DNA of 64,000 nucleotides, taken from NCBI RefSeq assembly GCF_016888445.1, contig NZ_JAFEKF010000003.1, forward strand, positions 279,429 through 343,428. The letters run 5' to 3'. The translations under genes and the position numbers were made by a program. The notes beneath the pieces are model-generated. The model was not told the origin of the DNA. It ran no database searches and worked only from the letters and a program-made list of their open reading frames with translations. Below are positions 18,291 to 27,173 of this stretch, in pieces. The stretch comes from Marinomonas ostreistagni (GTDB taxonomy: Bacteria; Pseudomonadota; Gammaproteobacteria; Pseudomonadales; Marinomonadaceae). Position 1 is the stretch's first letter. Every line of letters begins with the position of its first letter.

Positions 18291-19034
18291 GTGCAAGCGA
18301 AAGGTTATGTAATTCATACCCGCCCGTTTCAGGACGATAAAGTTCTGCTAGACCTTTTTACCCTTGAGGCGGGGTTGGTTCGCGGTGTATGGCGCAAAAA
18401 ACAAAAAGAGACTCGGGTGTCCCCCGGGTCTTTTTTGTTACATGAGTTTGAGTTAAGCGGCAAATCCGAACTAAAAAACATCCGCTCAGCAGAGCCACTT
18501 GAGGCGGGGATGGCTTTGCAGGGGCGTGCCCTTTACTGTGCCTTTTATGTGCATGAGTTGCTCGAGCGTTTGGCGCCGTTGAATTTGCCGCTGGTGGATT
18601 TATTTACCTTGTATCAATGGCTGATTTCACACTTGGCTCAAGATGTGCCTGCCGCGCCCTTACTGCGGCGTTTTGAAGTAGGGCTGTTTGATGAGCTAGG
18701 TATGGCTATTAACTTGCAGTCTACCGCGCGTGGTGAGGTAGTACATAGCGCTCAGCTGTATCAGTTTCATAGTAAGATTGGCTTGCGGCCGTATTTTGGT
18801 GAGCAGCCCAAGATTAAGCCCTTAGTGTTTTTAGATGGTGCCGCGGCCCAAGCTTACAGTGAGGGGCGTTGGGGGGATAAGACGGTGCTAGCGTTGGCCA
18901 AAGAGCTGCATCGCGCTTGGTTGGATCAAGCCTTGGGTGGGCGTGTGCTTAAGTCTCGTTCGTTGTTACCGGTCAGCTCTTATGAGGGAGCGCGTCTGTG
19001 GCAAGTGCCACTGTTTAAAATGGCACGAGAGTAA
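18291..19034 (+). CDS. recO: DNA repair protein RecO
   Basis: This 247-residue protein, by family knowledge, works with RecR to load RecA on gaps. It opens with an OB fold: KGYVIHTRPFQDDKVLLDLFT, then GVWRKKQKETRVSPGSFLLHEFEL. A helical C-terminal domain follows, with YCAFYVHELLERLAPL and the LGMAINL segment. The zinc Cys residues found in some RecO proteins are absent. The start is GTG at 18291, three bases after the era stop. Codons around residues 40-47 form a terminator-like hairpin with a T run, reported separately. The gene precedes acpS directly. Confidence 0.92.
   Translation: MQAKGYVIHTRPFQDDKVLLDLFTLEAGLVRGVWRKKQKETRVSPGSFLLHEFELSGKSELKNIRSAEPLEAGMALQGRALYCAFYVHELLERLAPLNLPLVDLFTLYQWLISHLAQDVPAAPLLRRFEVGLFDELGMAINLQSTARGEVVHSAQLYQFHSKIGLRPYFGEQPKIKPLVFLDGAAAQAYSEGRWGDKTVLALAKELHRAWLDQALGGRVLKSRSLLPVSSYEGARLWQVPLFKMARE
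18405..18436 (+). terminator. Terminator-like hairpin inside recO
   Basis: GACTCGGG (18410-18417) pairs with CCCGGGTC (18423-18430) with one wobble and a 5-base loop. A/G bases before it extend the stem against the T run 18431-18436. It has the form of an intrinsic terminator but lies within the recO coding sequence, so translating ribosomes should normally mask it. Confidence 0.5.
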
Positions 19035-19048
19035 TAATTGGAGTCGGT

Positions 19049-19432
19049 ATGATTATTGGAATTGGCACGGATATCGTAGAAATTACACGTATTCGCACCT
19101 CTTACGAGCGTTTGGGGATGCGGTTTGCTAAGCGCATTTTAACCCCAGTTGAGTTGCAGCAATTTGAACATTTATCGCCAGAGCGAGCGGTGGCGTTTTT
19201 GGCGAAACGATTTGCAGCGAAAGAAGCTGCAGTCAAGGCGTTGGGAACTGGGATCGGAAATGGTGTCAGTTTTCAGCACTTTACGGTGCGTAACTTGGCC
19301 TCAGGCAAGCCGGTGCTAGAGGTGGCAGCAGAGGTGTGTCAACATCTTGAAGGTGAGCTAAGCTGGCAGCTTAGCTTGTCAGATGAGCAGACGTTTGCTG
19401 TGGCGTTTGTGACGCTTGAGACCAAGGGATAA
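19049..19432 (+). CDS. acpS: Holo-acyl carrier protein synthase
   Basis: The 127-residue enzyme transfers 4'-phosphopantetheine from CoA to apo-ACP. The metal-binding Asp8 is in MIIGIGTDIVEI, and the second signature is KRFAAKEAAVKALGTGIG (about 52-69) with its catalytic Glu. Length matches the family. It follows recO by 14 bases; pdxJ, which separates recO and acpS in E. coli, is absent. GGAGTCGGT before the ATG serves as ribosome binding site. Its last 62 bases overlap the convergent hybrid kinase gene. Confidence 0.96.
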   Translation: MIIGIGTDIVEITRIRTSYERLGMRFAKRILTPVELQQFEHLSPERAVAFLAKRFAAKEAAVKALGTGIGNGVSFQHFTVRNLASGKPVLEVAAEVCQHLEGELSWQLSLSDEQTFAVAFVTLETKG

Positions 19433-22235
19433 CCGCAGCAATACTTTCTAACTGTTCGATCGCTTCCATGAAATCTTGATAGACCTCATCTACCTCATCA
19501 AAACCTAACTCTTTTAGGTGCGTTTCCAAGAAGTTAGCGTGCTTTATTACTTCAATGCAGCCTGTGTATTTACTAGCTCCGTGAATACGGTGCACCGTAG
19601 CAATGAGTTTGTCGAGCTCCTGATTGGCAAACTGATGCGGCAGCAGGCGCTTATCCTGCTTTAATGTATCCATGAACATATCAAAGATCTCTTTTGCCGC
19701 GCTGATGTTTTGGCTGGTCATGGCGACGGCTTTATCGACGTCAAAGATTTGACGGATTTCATCGTCCACCAAAGTGCTTAGACTCTGGTTTTTAGTGCAC
19801 CACTCGTTGATAGTGTTGAGGAGAATTTCTTCATTAACGGGTTTGGTGAGATAAGCATTCATGCCGCTGGCAAGCATGGAGCGTTTTTCTTCCTCCAGCG
19901 CATGAGCCGTCAAAGCGATGATTGGTACGTCCTTATAGTCATCGCGTTGGCGCAGTTGTCGCGTCGCTTCCATACCGTCCATTTGTGGCATTTGGATGTC
20001 CATGAGGACCAGATCAAACACTTCCTGTTGCGCCAGCTCAAGTGCCTGAATGCCTGAATTAGCCAGTGTTAGCTGGATGTTATGAGGCTTTAGCCAGTGA
20101 CCCAGTAACTGTAAATTAACCGGGGTGTCATCGACCGCCAAAATATGCAGAGCGGCAAAAGGACTGTCTGATTCGGCTTGCTCGACGACGGGTGTTGGAT
20201 CTGATGTGACGGACGTTACGCTGGTCTGGGTATCGCTCAAACGTTGCTCAAGCAGGGTTTGATGCAGCTTACTTGGGCTGACAGGTTTAAGTAGTACGCT
20301 ATCTACCAGTTGATAGAGTGTGGATTGTGGTTCGATATAACTACTAGGTTTGGTCATTAAGGTGCAGTGAATGCCAAAGCGAGTTTGTAGGTATTGCACT
20401 AATTCAGCGGTTTCACTGATCGAACGTTCAGTGTGATCCACATGCAGCAATGCTGCATCATAGCCCGTTTGGCTCAAATGAAGAGTCTGCATCAATTGCT
20501 CTATGGAGCTGCTGATCTCATATGTTACGCCTAATTGTTGGACAAAAGAGCCGATATGATCACGATACTGTTTGTTGGGCTCAAGGATAAGCAGGTGTTG
20601 GTTTAGCGACTCATAAGCTGAGTCGGCTTTGCTTGAAGGTTTTAGCTGGATGGTGAAGTGAAAGTTTGAGCCGCGGTTGGGTTCGCTTTCTACATCAATC
20701 TTACCGTTCATTTGTTCGATGAGTTTGCGGGTAATGACTAGACCAAGGCCTGTTCCGGCGTAATTGCGGGAGCTGCTTGGATCCACTTGCGAAAACGGTT
20801 TGAATAATTGATTAAGATTACTGGCAGGGATTCCGATGCCCGTGTCTTTTACTTGAATTTGGACTTCAATTTGCTCGCCTTCATGGCTCAACATGGAGGC
20901 GATTACCTCTACTGAGCCTGTTTGGGTAAACTTGATGGCGTTGCCAACTAGGTTGGTCAGAATTTGTCGAATGCGAATGGCGTCACCTTTCAGCCATTCG
21001 GGCAGTTCAGAAGAGAATTTTGGGATTAAGTTAAGGTCTTTTTCGTCGGTCAGCAAGGTGGAAGAGAGTGTGTGAAATACCTCTTCAATCAATTCGCGTA
21101 GGTTAAAATCGCTTGGCTCAAGCACTAGTTTTCCAGACTCAATTTTGGAAAAGTCGAGAATGTCACCGATGGTGGCGAGTAGGTTGTGAGTCGATTTTTC
21201 GATGGTGTCGACGTAGGTTTTTTGCTGGTTTTCAAGTTGATCTTTTTGCAGCAGCTTGGTGTAGCCTAAAATTGCATTAAGCGGTGTGCGTACTTCATGG
21301 GAAATGTTAGCCAGAAATTGGGTTTTGAGTCGGTTGGATTCCGTCGCTTCTTTGTTGGCGATATACAATTGTGCGCTTTGTTCTTCCAATTGAATTGCGT
21401 TCTGGCGCGTTTCTTGAGTGATTTGCTCAATCTCTGTTTCTAGCTCATGACGATAATTGGCGAGTTTATCGGCAATGTAGGTTAAGTCGTCGTTTAATGA
21501 TGCCATGTATGGCGGAAAGGTCAGTGCATGAGCTTTTTGATACTCACCATTGGCAATATGCGCCAGCGCCTGAGTGAGGCGATCGTAAGGTGGTGCCGTT
21601 TTATTGACGATATAGCGACAGATAAGTAAACAAATAAGGGCTGCTAAAAGCCCGTAAAACAGAAAAAATACACAGAGTTGAATGATGTCTAGTGTTAAGC
21701 CTTTAGTGGAGATGGTGAGCTCTATCCAGCCTAGTAAGTCTTTGTTCTGACCGCTTTGCATGCCGATTGCGTCTGCCAGCATCAGTGCGGCAGCATTGCC
21801 TGTGGAGGAAAGTGAGCTGGCGGCGAGGCTACTGTTTGCTTGGTAAAAGATTGGCGCAACGACAACGTAAGCATGATCACCAAGGTAAGCACTTTTTAGA
21901 TCGCTTGTTAGTGTCTCATGCGCAATATTGTGACCCGCTTGATTTAATACGTCTTTGTTAGAGTCGTAATAGGTGACACCAATGACGTCTTGCTGTTGCA
22001 GCAGATCTTGGGTGTTAGTTGCGACTAGGGCGCTGTCGTTTAGTAGTAGTGCGTATTCGCTGGCGTTAGCAGACTGTTGCGTTAGGTGTTGATTGATCTG
22101 CTCAAAATGTAGCTTCTCTCCCCAAGCTTCAAACCAAGCCATTAAGCCGCTGGAGACGATAATAAACGCTATAATAGGTAAGGAAATGGCTTTCCATAGT
22201 TTCTGTTTTACAGCCGAAGGAGAGGTGTCAGACAT
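19371..22235 (-). CDS. barA: Hybrid sensor kinase BarA/GacS
   Basis: The 954-residue tripartite kinase has two membrane helices (about 17-37 and 181-207) enclosing a periplasmic sensor, followed by a HAMP region (about 208-262). HisKA carries His313 in ANISHEVRTPLN. HATPase_c carries DTGIGIP and GTGLGLVITRKL. A degenerate receiver-like segment spans about 545-665. A true receiver has Asp746 in LVLMDIQMPQMDG, and an HPt domain has His882 in ATVHRIHGAS. By family knowledge it phosphorylates GacA/UvrY to drive small RNAs of the Csr/Rsm system; that regulator is not in this window. The neighbouring cysM-rlmD-relA block matches the pseudomonad gacS locus. Its last codons overlap acpS antisense. 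Confidence 0.93.
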   Translation of the reverse strand: MSDTSPSAVKQKLWKAISLPIIAFIIVSSGLMAWFEAWGEKLHFEQINQHLTQQSANASEYALLLNDSALVATNTQDLLQQQDVIGVTYYDSNKDVLNQAGHNIAHETLTSDLKSAYLGDHAYVVVAPIFYQANSSLAASSLSSTGNAAALMLADAIGMQSGQNKDLLGWIELTISTKGLTLDIIQLCVFFLFYGLLAALICLLICRYIVNKTAPPYDRLTQALAHIANGEYQKAHALTFPPYMASLNDDLTYIADKLANYRHELETEIEQITQETRQNAIQLEEQSAQLYIANKEATESNRLKTQFLANISHEVRTPLNAILGYTKLLQKDQLENQQKTYVDTIEKSTHNLLATIGDILDFSKIESGKLVLEPSDFNLRELIEEVFHTLSSTLLTDEKDLNLIPKFSSELPEWLKGDAIRIRQILTNLVGNAIKFTQTGSVEVIASMLSHEGEQIEVQIQVKDTGIGIPASNLNQLFKPFSQVDPSSSRNYAGTGLGLVITRKLIEQMNGKIDVESEPNRGSNFHFTIQLKPSSKADSAYESLNQHLLILEPNKQYRDHIGSFVQQLGVTYEISSSIEQLMQTLHLSQTGYDAALLHVDHTERSISETAELVQYLQTRFGIHCTLMTKPSSYIEPQSTLYQLVDSVLLKPVSPSKLHQTLLEQRLSDTQTSVTSVTSDPTPVVEQAESDSPFAALHILAVDDTPVNLQLLGHWLKPHNIQLTLANSGIQALELAQQEVFDLVLMDIQMPQMDGMEATRQLRQRDDYKDVPIIALTAHALEEEKRSMLASGMNAYLTKPVNEEILLNTINEWCTKNQSLSTLVDDEIRQIFDVDKAVAMTSQNISAAKEIFDMFMDTLKQDKRLLPHQFANQELDKLIATVHRIHGASKYTGCIEVIKHANFLETHLKELGFDEVDEVYQDFMEAIEQLESIAAVIPWSQASQTPQQTSAHLTS

Positions 22236-22257
22236 TTCCTATTTCTCTACTAAAACT

Positions 22258-22482
22258 TCAATAGCATGCTATGTTACCTTTGTTTTTACGTCGTGCACAC
22301 TCTCGCTCATAGTTTTCACATGCCAGTACCTTGGTACGAGAAGGGTTGCTAATGGTTTTACATTCACGCCACTTTTGACGTAGTTCAGCATCTGGAATAT
22401 CCGCTGATGGGCCAGCGAACATATCACATCCAGATAATGTTAGTGCCCCAAGCACTGTACCTAGAAGCAGATAATTGCGCAT
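22258..22482 (-). CDS. Small predicted lipoprotein, unknown function
   Basis: From the ATG at 22482 this is a 74-residue protein with a lipoprotein signal peptide ending in a LSGC lipobox; the Cys is about residue 19. The mature part is short, charged and carries three further Cys residues (ECKTI, LACENYERECARR, IACY at the end), which may form disulfides. An upstream in-frame ATG at 22497 exists, but GGGGAACC before 22482 favours the shorter start. It sits 22 bases upstream of barA on the same strand, so the two may share a transcript. I do not recognise a characterised family. Confidence 0.7.
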   Translation of the reverse strand: MRNYLLLGTVLGALTLSGCDMFAGPSADIPDAELRQKWRECKTISNPSRTKVLACENYERECARRKNKGNIACY

Positions 22483-22626
22483 AATTGGTTCCCCCAATGC
22501 AATGATATAGACCTAAATTTATAACCACTATTTATTTTATTATGGTTTCAAAGTGCTTTCTAATAGCTTCTGGTAAAAAAGCGTAAAGTCCGCCATTTAA
22601 TCCACTTTTTAAGTAATCACTATTTT

Positions 22627-23520
22627 ATGATCGAATATCCAACAATTGAGTCTATCATCGGCAATACGCCGGTTGTTAAATTGCAGCGTCTGAATACGCG
22701 CTCTAGCAATACTATTTTGCTAAAGCTTGAAGGTCAGAATCCGGCCGGATCGGTAAAAGACCGCCCGGCATTGAATATGATCGCTCAAGCTGAACTGCGT
22801 GGTGAAATTCAGCCTGGTGACAGTCTTATTGAAGCGACCAGTGGTAATACCGGTATTGCGTTGGCGATGGCGGCTGCGATCAAAGGATATACGATGCACT
22901 TGATTATGCCGGACAATATGAGTCAGGAGCGTAAGTCTGCTATGAGTGCTTATGGTGCAGTATTGCACTTGGTTTCTAAAGAAGAAGGTATGGAGCGCGC
23001 CCGTGATTTAGCGCTTGAGATGCAGGCCGAAGGTAAGGGCAAAGTTTTAAACCAATTCGGTAATGACGACAATCCAAGTGCTCACTACACGTCGACAGGC
23101 CCTGAGATTTGGCAGCAAACACAGGGTACGGTGACGCACTTTGTTAGTTCGATGGGTACGACAGGTACTATTATGGGCATTTCAAAGTACTTAAAAGAGC
23201 AAAACCCTGAGATTCAAATCGTCGGCTTGCAGCCTTCTGAAGGCAGTAGTATTCCTGGAATTCGACGTTGGCCGAAAGAGTATTTGCCAACCATCTTTGA
23301 TGAATCACGCGTCGATCAGGTCATGGACATTGAGCAACAGGAAGCAGAGGTGATCATGCGTCGCCTTGCTCAAGAAGAGGGTATCTTTTGCGGTGTTTCT
23401 TCAGGTGGTGCGGTGAGTGCAGCCCTACGCTTATCTGAGCAAGTGGAGAATGCCACTATCGTGGTCATTATTTGTGACCGGGGTGATCGTTACTTATCAA
23501 CGGGTGTGTTTAACGGCTAG
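22627..23520 (+). CDS. cysM: Cysteine synthase B
   Basis: This 297-residue PLP enzyme makes cysteine from O-acetylserine and sulfide or thiosulfate. The PLP Lys is residue 44 in NPAGSVKDRP; the substrate loop is EATSGNTGIALA, and SSMGTTGTIMG is the phosphate-binding Gly/Ser/Thr loop. Length and the RRWPKEYLPTIFDES segment fit CysM rather than CysK. It is divergent from the small lipoprotein gene and precedes rlmD on the same strand by 81 bases. I see no CysB-type operator that I can define. Confidence 0.93.
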   Translation: MIEYPTIESIIGNTPVVKLQRLNTRSSNTILLKLEGQNPAGSVKDRPALNMIAQAELRGEIQPGDSLIEATSGNTGIALAMAAAIKGYTMHLIMPDNMSQERKSAMSAYGAVLHLVSKEEGMERARDLALEMQAEGKGKVLNQFGNDDNPSAHYTSTGPEIWQQTQGTVTHFVSSMGTTGTIMGISKYLKEQNPEIQIVGLQPSEGSSIPGIRRWPKEYLPTIFDESRVDQVMDIEQQEAEVIMRRLAQEEGIFCGVSSGGAVSAALRLSEQVENATIVVIICDRGDRYLSTGVFNG

Positions 23521-23601
23521 TTAAAATGAGGCATAACCCCTAGGTCGAGCTCTCTGGATACGGTATCATGCGTCCATTCATTTACTGCTAGAGATCTCAC
23601 C

Positions 23602-24903
23602 TTGAAACGTCATTCGTCTAACCGTTCTCGATCTAAATCGTCACCGCCAGCTGTTGCCACCTTTGTGATTGAAGATACCACTCATGAAGGCAACGGCGTC
23701 GCACGTCAAAATGGTAAGGTGACCTTTGTGGCGGGGGCGATTACAGGTGAAACCGTTGAAGCGAAAGTTGTCAAAACCGGACGCCAGTTTGATCAAGCAG
23801 GGCCAATTAAGTGGTTAGAAGTTAGCCCGCACCGCGTCTCATCGCCTTGTCAATATTTTGCTCAATGTGGCGGCTGTCAGCTTCAGCATATTGATATCTC
23901 AGAGCAGCGTAACGTAAAGGCGAACTGGTTAAGCAATCAATTTCGCAAATTATCATTGCCAGAAACGCTAACCCGTTTAGAGGGTGAGCCGTTAGGGTAT
24001 CGTCGTCGGGCACGCATAGCCACTTTCGCTAAAGGTGGCGAAGTCAACATCGGCTTTCGTGCGCAAGCGAGCAATGAGATTATCGATGTCCACAATTGTG
24101 TGGTGTTGACTTTCCCGCTGCAAGAGGCGTATCAATCCTTACGTGAGGCAGTTAAAGGCAGCACTATTGCTGGCAAGATTGGTCATATTGAGTTACTGGA
24201 AGACGCGGCTGGCGTAACCGTGATTCTTCGTTTGACACGTGCTGTTGATAGCGCTGATCGCATGCCAATTGAGCAATGGGCCGCTGAGGCTAAGGTGAAT
24301 TTGTTCTGGCAGGCGCCAGAACAAGATCGTATTGAGCAAGCAGAGCCAAGCCATTATGTAGTCGATGAACAAACGATTCAATTCCATGCACAAGACTTCA
24401 TCCAAGTAAACGCCGACATTAATCAAAAAATGGTGCAGCAGGCCATGGCTTGGTTGGATGTGTCGAGAGAAGATACGATATTGGACTTGTTCTGTGGTGC
24501 AGGAAACTTCTCTTTACCTCTGGCACAACGTGCTGGGCGAGTGCTAGCGGTCGAGGCCTTGGAGAGTATGGTGGCGATGGGGCGTGAAAACGCGGCCCGT
24601 GCAGAGCTTGATAACCTAGAATTTATGGCGGCGGATTTAACCCAAGCGCCGCCAAATCGTTTGAAAAAAGCTAAAATCAGCAAAGCGTTGCTGGATCCGC
24701 CGCGTGCCGGAGCGTTTGAGTTTCTGCCGACATTAGTGCGCTTGAAACCAAAGCAAATTTTGTATGTCTCTTGTAATGCTGCAACGCTGGCACGGGATGC
24801 CGCCTACTTGATCGAGCAAGGGTATCGTGTAAGCAAGGTATGCATGATGGATATGTTTCCGCAGACGTCTCATGTTGAGACCATGATGTTGCTGCAGAAT
24901 TAA
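23602..24903 (+). CDS. rlmD: 23S rRNA (uracil-1939-C5)-methyltransferase
   Basis: The 433-residue SAM enzyme methylates U1939 of 23S rRNA. A basic tail is followed by a TRAM domain (about 18-75). The 4Fe-4S Cys cluster is SSPCQYFAQCGGCQLQH (about 80-96) plus a later Cys in HNCVVL. The SAM site is LDLFCGAGNFSLPLA (about 294-308). The catalytic Cys is in YVSCNAATLARD, preceded by LLDPPRAGA. The start is TTG at 23602, because no ATG precedes the TRAM domain. It lies between cysM and relA, as in pseudomonads. RumA is the older name. Confidence 0.95.
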   Translation: MKRHSSNRSRSKSSPPAVATFVIEDTTHEGNGVARQNGKVTFVAGAITGETVEAKVVKTGRQFDQAGPIKWLEVSPHRVSSPCQYFAQCGGCQLQHIDISEQRNVKANWLSNQFRKLSLPETLTRLEGEPLGYRRRARIATFAKGGEVNIGFRAQASNEIIDVHNCVVLTFPLQEAYQSLREAVKGSTIAGKIGHIELLEDAAGVTVILRLTRAVDSADRMPIEQWAAEAKVNLFWQAPEQDRIEQAEPSHYVVDEQTIQFHAQDFIQVNADINQKMVQQAMAWLDVSREDTILDLFCGAGNFSLPLAQRAGRVLAVEALESMVAMGRENAARAELDNLEFMAADLTQAPPNRLKKAKISKALLDPPRAGAFEFLPTLVRLKPKQILYVSCNAATLARDAAYLIEQGYRVSKVCMMDMFPQTSHVETMMLLQN

Positions 24904-24926
24904 GTTGTTATCAGAAGGGTAATTAT

Positions 24927-27173
24927 ATGGTTACGGTAAGAAAGGATCACCCGGTCTTAGCAGACGGCTCCGTGGATATTGATACGTGGATGATTCAGTT
25001 TGCGGATAAAGTGGACGAAGGTAGCCGAGTACCGTTACGCATGGCTTGTGAGTTGGCACGCCAGGCGGAAGCTGTCTCTGGCAAGTCATCGTTCTGGGGG
25101 CCGCAAGCAAGTACCTTCCGAGCCGGGCTTGAAATGGTGGAGATCTTATCTGAATTCCGTGCCGATCAAGACTCTCTGGTGGCTGCGGCTTTATATCGTG
25201 CGGTACGTGAAGACCAGCTTGAATTAACCAAAGTCAGTGACATGTTTGGCCGTAAGGTGGCGTCGTTGATTGAAGGGGTGATTCGCATGGGCGAGGTGTC
25301 GAAGAACTTATCCAAAGACACCAGTGCAGAAGTCTTAGGCAGTCATGACAATCAGCTTGAATCTCTACGCAAAATGCTCGTGTCGATCATTGATGATGTG
25401 CGTGTTGTATTAATTAAGCTGGCAGAGCGTGCTTGCGCCATCAAAGAAGCCAAACACCAAGATTCAGACCGTCAAGAGTCGGTCGCCTTAGAAGTGCAGA
25501 GTGTTTATGCTCCTTTGGCCCATCGACTGGGTATCGGTCACATTAAGTGGGAATTAGAAGATCTTTCATTCCGCTATCTTTACCCAAATGAATACAAGCG
25601 CATTGCCAAATTAATCGACGAAAAGCGCCTCGATCGTCAGCAATTTATTGATGATGTTATTAGTGTGTTGCGTGAGCGTATGGAAGCCATTGATATTCAT
25701 GCTGACATCATGGGGCGGGCAAAACACATTTATAGTATTTGGCGTAAGATGCGCCGCAAGAACATCGGCTTTGATGAAGTCTATGATGTGCGAGCAGTAC
25801 GCATATTAGTCGACGAGCCGATGCAATGTTATGGCGTACTGGGTATCGTTCATAACCTCTGGAAACCCATCCCGCAAGAGTTTGACGATTACATTAGTAA
25901 CCCTAAATCCAATGGTTATCAGTCCTTACATACCGCGGTGGCGGGTCCTCAAGGCCGTGTTTTAGAGATTCAAATCCGTACTCATAAAATGCATGAAGAT
26001 GCTGAGTTAGGGGTCTGTGCACACTGGAAATATAAAGGCACAGACCTAAGCTCCAACAGCTCAAGCTATGAAGAAAAACTACAGTGGTTAAGAACCATTT
26101 TGGACTTCCATGAAGTGCAAGGGGACCTTGAATCGCTTAGCGAACAAGTCATGAATGACATCGAGCAAGACCGCATCTATGTGTTTACCCCTGATGGTCA
26201 CGTAGTGGACTTACCAACCAACTCAACCCCCGTTGACTTTGCTTATCGTGTGCATACTGAGATTGGTCATCGCTGTCGTGGCGCGAAAGCCAACGGTAAA
26301 ATTATCTCTCTGGTGACGCCGTTACAGACGGGGGATAAAGTCGAAATTCTCACCACTAAAGAAGGCGGTCCTAGTCGCGATTGGCTGCATCCAACTTTAG
26401 GGTATGTGAACACCAACCGCGCCCGAGCCAAAATTCAGAGCTGGTTTAGAAAAGAAGACCGCGAGAAAAATCTTGAGGCGGGCAAATCAGTATTGGATAA
26501 GCAGCTCAAGCGCTTAGGCATTGAAGAGAGTAAGCTAGACTTTACCACCATCGCCGAACGCTTCAATTTTGCCAACGGTGATGAGGTTTATGTCTCACTG
26601 GGCGCAGGCGATATTCAACTGTCACGTGTGTTGCGCATCATCGATGAGCTATACGGTCTAGATGGTAGCTCTGAGCCACGTCCGATTCGTCTTAAGAAAA
26701 GTCGCCATAAAAACTCCGATAATGATGTACATATTCGTGGAGTTGGCAAGTTGTTGACGCAAATGGCAAAGTGCTGCTCCCCCATTCCGGGCGATGATAT
26801 CATCGGTTATATCACGCAGGGGCGCGGTGTATCAGTGCACCGCCAAGACTGTATTAATGTCGCCCAGCTGCAATTAGAAGAGCCAGAACGTATCGTCGAG
26901 GTAAACTGGGGTGAGGAGGTTGATAATCTCTACCCAGTCAATATCCAAGTTCAGGCCTACGATCGCACTGGCTTGCTCAATGATATTACTGCCTTGTTAG
27001 CCAATGAAAAGGTCAACCTGTTGTCCATGAATACCTTGTCTGCCAAGGCCGATCACACCGCTTCTATTCGTTTTACGATTGAAGTGGGTGAAATCAGCTC
27101 ATTATCAAAGCTACTACATCGGATTAATCAGCTACCCAACGTGTTAGATGTATTTCGGGAGCGTGATCAGTGA
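24927..27173 (+). CDS. relA: GTP pyrophosphokinase (ppGpp synthetase I)
   Basis: The 748-residue ribosome-associated enzyme makes (p)ppGpp during amino-acid starvation. The N-terminal hydrolase-like domain lacks the HD pair (LVAAALYRAVRED where HD would stand), so it should be synthesis-only. The synthetase domain has GRAKHIYSIWRKM and the acidic EFDD loop at about residue 318, the RelA rather than SpoT form. TGS (DRIYVFTPDGHVVDLP, about 411), a zinc-finger-like segment with KCCSPIPGDDIIG, and a C-terminal ACT domain follow. It overlaps mazG by 4 bases, as in E. coli, where MazG responds to ppGpp physiology. Confidence 0.97.
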   Translation: MVTVRKDHPVLADGSVDIDTWMIQFADKVDEGSRVPLRMACELARQAEAVSGKSSFWGPQASTFRAGLEMVEILSEFRADQDSLVAAALYRAVREDQLELTKVSDMFGRKVASLIEGVIRMGEVSKNLSKDTSAEVLGSHDNQLESLRKMLVSIIDDVRVVLIKLAERACAIKEAKHQDSDRQESVALEVQSVYAPLAHRLGIGHIKWELEDLSFRYLYPNEYKRIAKLIDEKRLDRQQFIDDVISVLRERMEAIDIHADIMGRAKHIYSIWRKMRRKNIGFDEVYDVRAVRILVDEPMQCYGVLGIVHNLWKPIPQEFDDYISNPKSNGYQSLHTAVAGPQGRVLEIQIRTHKMHEDAELGVCAHWKYKGTDLSSNSSSYEEKLQWLRTILDFHEVQGDLESLSEQVMNDIEQDRIYVFTPDGHVVDLPTNSTPVDFAYRVHTEIGHRCRGAKANGKIISLVTPLQTGDKVEILTTKEGGPSRDWLHPTLGYVNTNRARAKIQSWFRKEDREKNLEAGKSVLDKQLKRLGIEESKLDFTTIAERFNFANGDEVYVSLGAGDIQLSRVLRIIDELYGLDGSSEPRPIRLKKSRHKNSDNDVHIRGVGKLLTQMAKCCSPIPGDDIIGYITQGRGVSVHRQDCINVAQLQLEEPERIVEVNWGEEVDNLYPVNIQVQAYDRTGLLNDITALLANEKVNLLSMNTLSAKADHTASIRFTIEVGEISSLSKLLHRINQLPNVLDVFRERDQ

